Positions 34,449 through 42,400 of a stretch of DNA of 64,000 nt are shown here, piece after piece. The position numbers were made by a program, and so were the translations under genes. Within the stretch, counting starts at the first letter, position 1. Every line of letters begins with the position of its first letter. Source of the stretch: PBB1 sp965229345 (GTDB lineage Bacteria > Pseudomonadota > Gammaproteobacteria > Burkholderiales > Burkholderiaceae_C); contig OZ245872.1 in NCBI GenBank assembly GCA_965229345.1, positions 62,001-126,000 on the forward strand, read 5' to 3'. The notes under the pieces were generated by a model. The model saw nothing but the letters and a program-made list of their open reading frames with translations, was not told the origin of the DNA and did not search any database.

Positions 34449-34883
34449 ATGCGCCATCTGATCGCACTGTGCAGCGGGCTGATCTTCGGTCTGGGCCTGA
34501 TCGCCAGCGGCATGACGCAGCCCGGCAAGGTGAAGGGGTTTCTCGACCTCTTCGGCGCCTGGGACCCGAGCCTGGCGTTGGTGATGGGCGGGGCGATCGC
34601 GGTGGGCAGCGCCGCCTTTGCCATCGCCAAGCGCCGTCGCACCGCGTGGGACGGCGAAGCCATGCAGATCCCGACGAGCACCACGATCGACCGCCGATTG
34701 ATCGGCGGCGGCGTGCTGTTCGGCATCGGCTGGGGCGTCTCCGGCTACTGCCCCGGGCCCGCGCTGGTGGCCGCCGGGAGCGGTGTGACAAGTGCATGCC
34801 TCTTCGTGGCCACCATGCTGGTGGGGATGGCGATGCACGATCGGTGGGCCAAGCCGAGCTCAAGCAGCGCCACGCCGGCCTAG
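34449..34883 (+). CDS. pmpB: YeeE/YedE family transporter component, second half
   Basis: A 144-residue membrane protein and partner of the preceding gene. It has an N-terminal motif SGLIFGLGLIASGMTQPGKV and a second conserved cysteine motif in GIGWGVSGYCPGPALVAAG (about 93-111). Together the two halves supply the cysteine path seen in full-length sulfur-compound transporters. GGAG lies six bases before the ATG. The usual downstream partners (persulfide dioxygenase, sulfurtransferase, ArsR-type regulator) are not here. Its TAG overlaps the TAG of the convergent oxidoreductase gene within the four bases CTAG. Confidence 0.82.
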   Translation: MRHLIALCSGLIFGLGLIASGMTQPGKVKGFLDLFGAWDPSLALVMGGAIAVGSAAFAIAKRRRTAWDGEAMQIPTSTTIDRRLIGGGVLFGIGWGVSGYCPGPALVAAGSGVTSACLFVATMLVGMAMHDRWAKPSSSSATPA

Positions 34884-35932
34884 TGGCTCACGGCGCTGCC
34901 TGCCTCACCCGACACCCTCACCACCAGCTTCCCGAAGTTCTCGCCCTGCAGCAGCCCGATGAAGGCTAGCGGCGCGTTCTCGAGGCCCTCGACGATGTCC
35001 TCACGGAACTTGACCCTGCCTTCGGCCAGCCACTGCCGCATGGGCCCGAGGAACTCCGCTTGCCGGCCTTCGTAGTCGAAGATGATGAATCCCTGCATGC
35101 GGATGCGCTTGACCAGCAAGGTGCGGGTCAGCGCGGGCAGTCGGTCGGCGCTGGCGGCTGAATTTCCGCCGCTGTACAGCGAGATCAGCCCACAAAGCGG
35201 GACGCGGGCGTGGGTGTTGAGCAGCGGCAGCACCGCGTCGAACACGGCCCCGCCCACGTTCTCGAAGTAGACATCGATGCCCTGGGGGCAGGACGCCGCC
35301 AGCCGGGCGGGAAAGTCCGGCGCCCGGCGGTCCAGGCAGGCGTCGAAGCCGAGTTCGTCGACCACGAAGCGGCACTTGTCGGCGCCGCCCGCAATGCCCA
35401 CCACGCGGCAGCCCTGGATCTTCGCGATCTGCCCCACCACCGCACCCACCGCGCCGCTGGCCGCAGCGACGACCACGGTCTCTCCCGGCTTCGGCTGACC
35501 GATGTCCATCAGGCCCATGTAGGCGGTGAAGCCCGGCATGCCCAGCACGCCGAGCGCCAGCGATGGATGAGTCATGTCCGTCGGCAGCTTGGACAGCCCG
35601 AGCCCGTCCGACACGGCGTAGTCCTGCCAGCCGGTATAGCCCATCACCTTGTCGCCGGGCTGGAAGTCGGGGTGTTGCGATGCGATCACCTGTGACACCG
35701 CGCCACCGGTCATCACCTCGCCCAGTTGCACGCAGGGCGCATACGACGGCGCGTCGTTCATGCGCCCTCGCATGTACGGATCGAGCGAGAGAAACACCGT
35801 GCGCAGCAGCACCTGTCCGGCAGCCGGCACCGGTACCGCGACCTCCTCAAGACGGAAGTGCTCCAGACCGACAGCGCTGGTCGGACGTGCTGCCAGAACG
35901 ATGCGGCGATTGAGCTGGGGGTGTGGTGGCAT
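34880..35932 (-). CDS. NADP-dependent oxidoreductase, MDR/leukotriene-B4-reductase-like
   Basis: A 350-residue zinc-independent medium-chain reductase resembling curcumin reductase CurA and prostaglandin/leukotriene reductases, which reduce alpha,beta-unsaturated carbonyls with NADPH. It has the N-terminal family stretch RTVFLSLDPYMRGRMND, the nucleotide-binding motif VVVAAASGAVGAVVGQIAK (about 154-172), and IDVYFENVGGAVFDAVLPLL. Detoxification of reactive carbonyls is a reasonable guess. It converges on pmpB. Upstream (36021-36034) is an inverted repeat related to the TGTAGGACA sites. Confidence 0.9.
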   Translation of the reverse strand: MPPHPQLNRRIVLAARPTSAVGLEHFRLEEVAVPVPAAGQVLLRTVFLSLDPYMRGRMNDAPSYAPCVQLGEVMTGGAVSQVIASQHPDFQPGDKVMGYTGWQDYAVSDGLGLSKLPTDMTHPSLALGVLGMPGFTAYMGLMDIGQPKPGETVVVAAASGAVGAVVGQIAKIQGCRVVGIAGGADKCRFVVDELGFDACLDRRAPDFPARLAASCPQGIDVYFENVGGAVFDAVLPLLNTHARVPLCGLISLYSGGNSAASADRLPALTRTLLVKRIRMQGFIIFDYEGRQAEFLGPMRQWLAEGRVKFREDIVEGLENAPLAFIGLLQGENFGKLVVRVSGEAGSAVSH

Positions 35933-36017
35933 GACGTGTCTCGGCTGCGGAAGTGTGCTGAGCGTAATGCCCCGTCAGCGTTTGCGTGCGCAGGTGAGCA
36001 CACCCACGCGCCACCCG

Positions 36018-36038
36018 GACTAGGACAGGTCCTACGGC
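36018..36038. promoter_or_regulatory. TAGGAC-AG-GTCCTA inverted repeat (motif site C)
   Basis: TAGGAC (36021-36026) and GTCCTA (36029-36034) form a perfect inverted repeat with a two-base centre, 89 bases before the oxidoreductase start and 158 before the small membrane protein start. TAGGACAG matches eight bases of site B. The rest of the 259-base gap 35933-36191 shows no gene. Confidence 0.3.
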
Positions 36039-36191
36039 AAGCGGGGCTCTGTCCGACAGACGCCGTCCGCACCGGTTTCTACGATGCATCGACGCCTGGG
36101 TGATGGCGGCTGCTGGCGGGTCTGGCAGCGCCCTCGCCCCAGATCCCCCCCTTTTCTGCGCCGCTTTTCAGTGGCTCAGGCGGAGTTCAGC

Positions 36192-36434
36192 ATGCACACA
36201 CCCTCGATCACCACACCCCAGTGGACCACGGCATCCTTTGGCGATGACACCGACACCTCGCCGATGGAGTTGTCCGCACTGGGTGCGCACATGGCCGCGT
36301 GCAAGACGCTGACGGGCCGTCTGTTCGTTGCGCGTTGCGCTGCCGAGGCCATGCACGGCTACGTGGCCGGGCGCATGGTAACAACGCTGGTGGTGGCTGC
36401 GCTGCTGATCGGCGTCCTTTCCGCCATCTTCTAA
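36192..36434 (+). CDS. Small membrane protein upstream of cyclic glucan synthase
   Basis: An 80-residue protein of unknown family. The first half is polar (TTASFGDDTDTSPMELSALG), the middle is basic with a RLFVARCAAEAMHGYVAGR stretch, and residues 62-80 are a hydrophobic helix ending in SAIF at the C-terminus, as in tail-anchored proteins. GGAG lies six bases before the ATG. It ends only three bases before the ndvB start, so it is surely on the same message and may help assemble or regulate the synthase; that role is inference. Confidence 0.6.
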   Translation: MHTPSITTPQWTTASFGDDTDTSPMELSALGAHMAACKTLTGRLFVARCAAEAMHGYVAGRMVTTLVVAALLIGVLSAIF

Positions 36435-36437
36435 GGC

Positions 36438-39400
36438 ATGTCGTCAGCCGAGTTGCTGCGCCTCATTCCGGATGCGCCGAAGGCGCTGTGCGACATCCTC
36501 AGCCAGACACGGGGTGCACTCGAGGCGCCGATCCGCTCAGAAATCTTCGGGCTTCAGCGCTTCGCGCAGCATGGGCGCAGTTTGGGCGAAACACATCGCG
36601 CCGAGCGCGCAAGGGCGTTCAGCGGCAGCTTCTTCCCTCGGCTGCGCGACAACATCGAGACGCTGCGCGCCGCGCACCGCTACATCGGGGTGCAGGCCAG
36701 CACGGGCTATGACATCAGCCCGGCGGCCGAGTGGCTGCTCGACAACTTTCACCTGATCGAGGCGCAGCTCGAAGAGATCCACGAGGGCCTGCCGCGGCGC
36801 TACTTCCGTGCGCTGCCGGTATTGATCGATGAGCCGCTGGCCGGCTTGCCACGCGTCTACGGCGTGGCCTGGGCGTTCGTGGCGCACACCGACGGCGACT
36901 TCGACGAAGACCTGCTGATCCAGTTCCTGAGCGCGTACCAGGAAACGCGCGAGCTGAACCTGGGTGAGATGTGGGCGCTGCCAACCACCTTGCGCGTGGT
37001 GCTGATCGAGAACCTGCGCCGCCTGGCCGAGCGCGTGGCCACCAACAAGGCCGCACGCGAAGTCGCCAATCTGTGCTGCGACCGCATCGACAGCATGACC
37101 ACCGACACGCTCGATCAGCTGCTGGCGCTGCTGAACCAGCGCGGCGTCGGCCGGGTGTTCCTCGGTCAGATGGCGCAGCGCATGCAGGACGGCCGTGGCC
37201 AGGTGATCGGTGTCAACGATGGCGCCGAGCCGGTGGTGCACAAGCGCGCCAGCGACCGGCCCGACGATCGCGCCCTGCAGCACGACTGGTTGCGGCGCGC
37301 ACTGCCTGATCCAGCGCTGATGCAGGCGCAGCAACGCGCCGACCAGACCGCGGACAACCTGAGCGTCAGCAATGCCGTCACCTCGCTGCGCGCGATCGGC
37401 GACGCCGATTGGCCCGACATCGTGGCGCGCAGCAGCGCGCTGATGCGCCTGATGCTGACCTCGCCCGTGTTCGAGGCCGAACACGCGATGACCCGCGACC
37501 AAACGCTGCACGGCATCGAACGGCTGGCGCGGCAGGGCGGGCTGAGCGAGGTCGCGGTCGGTCGTACCTTGCTGGGGCTGATGCAGGCGCCGGCTGCCAC
37601 CGACTCGGCCGAAGGGACCACGGCCCAACCGACCACCGTGGCGGGCCACTGGCTGACCGGTGCCGGCCGCCCTGCCTTGATCAACGCACTCGGTCTGCAT
37701 GAACGTGGGGCGACCACCTGGCGTGCGGTGGCTCGCCGCACCGCCTTGCCGCTGTACCTGGGCTCGCTGCTGGCCATGTCGATCGGCCTCGTGGCCTGGG
37801 TGCTGCTGCGGCACATCGCCGGCCTCGGTGATGCCGGTGTGGCCTGGGGCTGGACGCTGCTGGCTGGCGCACTGATGCTGTTCCCTGCGTCGGAGGCGGT
37901 GGTGGCGGTGATCAATCGCTTGATCAGCGAATCAGCGCGGCCAGCGCATCTGCCGAGACTCGCATTGGCCACGGGCATTCCACCCGAGCATCGGGTGCTG
38001 GTGGTAATACCAGCGATGCTCACCGATGCCGCCTCGACACGGGCCCTGGTGCACCGCCTTCGCCTGCATCAGCTGGCCAACCCCGAGCGTCATGCGCAGT
38101 TCGCGCTGCTGACCGACTGGGCCGATGCCGACTGCGCAGAGCTGCCGACCGACACACCACTGCTCGCCGATGCCAGGCAGCAAATCGATGCCCTGAACGC
38201 ACTGCACCCCATCGGCGATCGCCCCGGCATCAATGAGCCGACCTCGACGATGCCCACGCCGCCGCGCTTCATCCTGCTGCACCGCCGGCGCTGCCACAGC
38301 GAGACCGAGCAGCGCTGGATCGGCTGGGAGCGCAAGCGTGGCAAGCTCGAACAGCTGATCGCATGGCTGGCGGAGCCATCGGCTGCCGGCACTGCCAGCG
38401 GCTCCCCGCCGTTCATCGATCTGGGCGCTACCTCGCGCATCGCCACCGGCACACGCTACATCGTCACGCTGGACAGCGACACCCAGTTGCCACCGGGCCG
38501 GCTGCACGATCTGGTGGGCGTGGCCGCCCATCCGCTGAACCAGCCGCAGTTCGACGCCCGCCGGAAAACGGTGACCCGCGGCTACGCGATCCTGCAACCA
38601 CGCATCGTCACGCCGCTGCCTTCGCCGAAGGACTACACGCTGTACCACGGGCTGTTTGCCGGCCAATGCGGCATCGATCCGTACAGCGCCGCCACCTCCG
38701 AGGTCTACCAGGATGTGTTCGGCGAAGGCACGTTCACCGGCAAGGGCTTGCTGCATGTGCAGGCCATGCATGCAGTGCTGTCCGGCCGGCTGCCTGACGG
38801 GCGGGTGCTGAGCCACGATCTGCTGGAGGGCTCGCTGGCCCGCTGCGCGGCGGTGACCGACATCACGCTGATCGAGGACGCACCGTTCCACGCCGATGTG
38901 GCCGCCTCGCGGGTACACCGCTGGACGCGCGGTGACTGGCAGCTGTTGCCCTTCCTGCTGGATTCCCTGACTCACCCGGGGCGCTGGCGGCTGCGCGGCA
39001 TCAACCGCTGGAAGATGTTCGACAACCTGCGCCGCTCGCTGGTCGCACCGATGTCGCTGGCCTTGCTGCTGCTGGCGCTGGGCACCGGCGTGGTCTCGCC
39101 CTGGGTGGCACTGGCCCTGGTGGCGGCAGCCTTTTCCGCAGGGCCCTTGATGGGCGCGGTGGCGGGCTTCTCGCCCAGCCGCGACGACATCGCGCAGCGC
39201 CATTTCTACCGCCTGGCCACCGCCGACCTGAGACGCACGCTGTGGGGCGGCGCCTGGCTGCTGGCGCAATTGGCGGCGCAGGCGTTGCGCGGGGCCGATG
39301 CAATCGTCCGCGCGCTGTACCGCCTGACCATCAGCCACCGCCACCTGCTGCAATGGACCACCGCCGCCGCGGCGCAGGCCCGCGCGCAAAGCACGCTGCC

Positions 39401-42400
39401 GGCGCTCTGGCGTCAGCACTGGCACGAGCCTATGCTGGCGCTGCTGATGCTCGCCGGGCTTCTGGCCGTGGGCACGCCGACACCCTGGCTGGCCGCCGCG
39501 CTGTGTCTGGTGTGGGCGGGGTCGCCCCTGTGGACCTGGTGGGTCAGTCGACCCTGTCCGGCCAACGCCGAACTGGCGCTGAGCGTGCCCGACCGCACCT
39601 ACTTTGAAGGGGTTGCGCGTGACACCTGGCGATTGTTCGAGCGCTGCGTGGTGGCCGAGGAAAACCACCTGCCACCCGACAACCTGCAAACGGTGCCGAT
39701 GGACATGGTGGCGCACCGCACCTCCCCGACCAACATCGGCCTGTACCTGCTGAGCACGGCATGCGCACGGCAGTTCGGCTGGATCGACACGCCCGAATGG
39801 CTGACGCGGATCGAAGCCACGCTCGAAACGCTGGGTCGGATGCAGCGCCATCGCGGGCACTTCCTGAACTGGTACGACACGCAGACCCTGGCACCGCTGC
39901 TGCCCATGTATGTCTCGACGGTCGACAGTGGCAACCTCAGCGGCCACCTGCTGGCCGTCGCGCAAGCCTGCCGGGAGTGGGCGGTGTCGACCCCGGCACC
40001 TGAAACAGCCGCGCGACTGCAGTCTGCCGCCGAGCGGTGCGAGCAACTGGCCTGGGAGGCCGACTTCCGATTCCTGTACCACCGCAAACGGCACCTGTTT
40101 CACATTGGCTACCGGGTCGCCGAGCAGGAGCTCGATGCGGGCTTCTACGATCTGCTGGCCTCGGAGTCGAGGTTGACCAGCCTGCTGGCGATTGCCAAGG
40201 GCGATGTGCCGGTGCAGCACTGGGCTTCGCTGGGGCGCCTGTTCTATGCGGTGGGCTCGGAGGCTGGCCTGCGCTCATGGTCGGGCTCGATGTTCGAGTA
40301 CCTGATGCCCACGCTCGTGCTCGACGAGCCCCACGGCAGCGTGTTGCGCGAGGCCTGCCATGCGGCGGTGCGTGAACAGATCGCGTTCGCCGAGGCGCAG
40401 TCCGCGCACGGTGGCAGCATGCCCTGGGGCATTTCAGAGTCGGCCTACGCCGGCCGCGACCACACCCTGGCCTACCAGTACGCGCCGCAAGGCGTGCCGC
40501 GGCTCGCGCTGCGGCGCACACCGCCCGACGAGCTGGTGATCGCGCCCTATGCCACTGCGCTCGCCACGCAGATCGTGCCCCATCTTGCGCGCTTGAACTT
40601 CTCGGCGATTGAAGCGCTGGCACCGCGCGAGCCCTTCGGGTTCATCGAGGCGCTGGACTTCACCGCGTCGCGCCAGAACGGCAGCGAAGCCTTCACGCCT
40701 GTGGTGACCTTCATGGCGCACCACCAGGGCATGACGATCGTGGCGCTGGCCAATGTGCTGCTGAACGGCATCGCGCAGCGCTGGGGTATGGCCAATCCGC
40801 ACATCGAAGCGGTGAGCTCGCTGCTGCATGAGCGTGCGCCACGTGAGGTGTCGACGCTGTGCGCGCTGCCACCTGGCCCACGCCTGCTGCGGCGCGCCCC
40901 CGGGCTGCTGCGCGAGGTCTCTCCAGGTGCCTCGGCGCTGGAGCCCACGCATGTGCTGTCGAACGGTCGTTACAGCGTCAGTCTGCGCGCCCATGGCGCC
41001 GGCACGAGCCGCTGGGGCCAGACGGGCATCACCCGCAGCCGCGACGATGCCTTGCGCGATGCGCACGGCAGCTTCTTCTACCTGCGCTGGACGCGCGGCG
41101 AGGGGCGCAGCGCCGTGTCGGCACAGGCGTCGTCCGTCGTGTCGATCACCCAGCACCCGGCACCCGACCCCACCGCGCACTACCGCAGCGTCTTCCACGC
41201 CGACCGGGTCTGCTTCGACGCCGAGTGGCCCACCGTGCAGGCCCACACCACCGTCTGGGTCAGCCCGGAAGACGACATCGAGTTCCGCCAGATCGAGTTG
41301 CGCAATCTGGGGGACACGGAGCTCGACATTGAGCTGATCTCGGCGTTCGAAGTGACACTCGCCGACCCACGGGCCGACGAAGCCCATCCGGCCTTCAGCA
41401 ACCTGTTCGTGCGCGCCACCTGGCTGGCCGAGCACCAGGCGCTGCGCTTCGAGCGCACACCGCGGCTGGCCACCGAACAGGGCCTGCAGGCGGCGCATTT
41501 CCTGGCCGAAAGCGATCCGCAGGTGGTGTCGGTGAGGGTGCAGACCGATCGCCAGCAGTGGCTGGGCCGCAACCGCAGCGCCAGCCAGCCGCTGGCGGCG
41601 TTCGACGGCGCGGCACCGACCGCCGGTGCGGCAGAGGGCTCGGTCAACCTGCTGGACACGGGCCTCGACCCGGTCTGCGCGATGTCGGTGCGGCTGCGCA
41701 TCGCGCCGCAGGGCAAGGCGCAGCTGACCTTCGCCACGGCCGCCTCGGACAACGGCGGCACGCTCAGCGCGGTGATCGACAAGTACCGGCAGGCGAGCAA
41801 CGTCAAGCGCGCCTCGCTGATGTCGGCCACGCTGGCCGGCATTCGTTTCCGCAGCCTGCGCATCACCCAGGAACAGCTCGCCGCGATCCAGTCGCTGACG
41901 ACGGCCTTGGTGTTGACGGTGGCGCGGCCGCGCACGCTGGCGGTCCGCGCACACGGGGTCACGCCCATCGTGTGCGACCGGCGCCTGCTGTGGCGCTTTG
42001 GCATGTCGGGCGACCGGCCGATCGTGCTGGTGAAGGCCGGGGTGCTGGAAGGACTGGGCCTGATTCGGGCGCTGGCACAGGCGATGCGCCTGTGGTCGTG
42101 GGGCGGGGTCGCCTGCGATCTCGTGGTGGTGAACGCGGAGCCCGCGTCGTACCTGATGGTGCTGCAACGCGAGCTGATGGCACTGCGCGAGCGTCACGGT
42201 GCGGACAGCAGCGCCGAGTTCAACCCGCTCAGCGGTGGAGGCCCGGCCCGCGGCCCGCTGAGCACCGAGATTCATGTGCTGCGCGCCGAGGAGCTGTCAG
42301 ACGACGAGCTGAGCACGCTGCAGTGCCTGGCACGCGTGCGGCTGCAGGCCGATGGTCGCCCGCTGCCGCACCATGTGCAGGAGTGGTGTGAGTTGCACGA

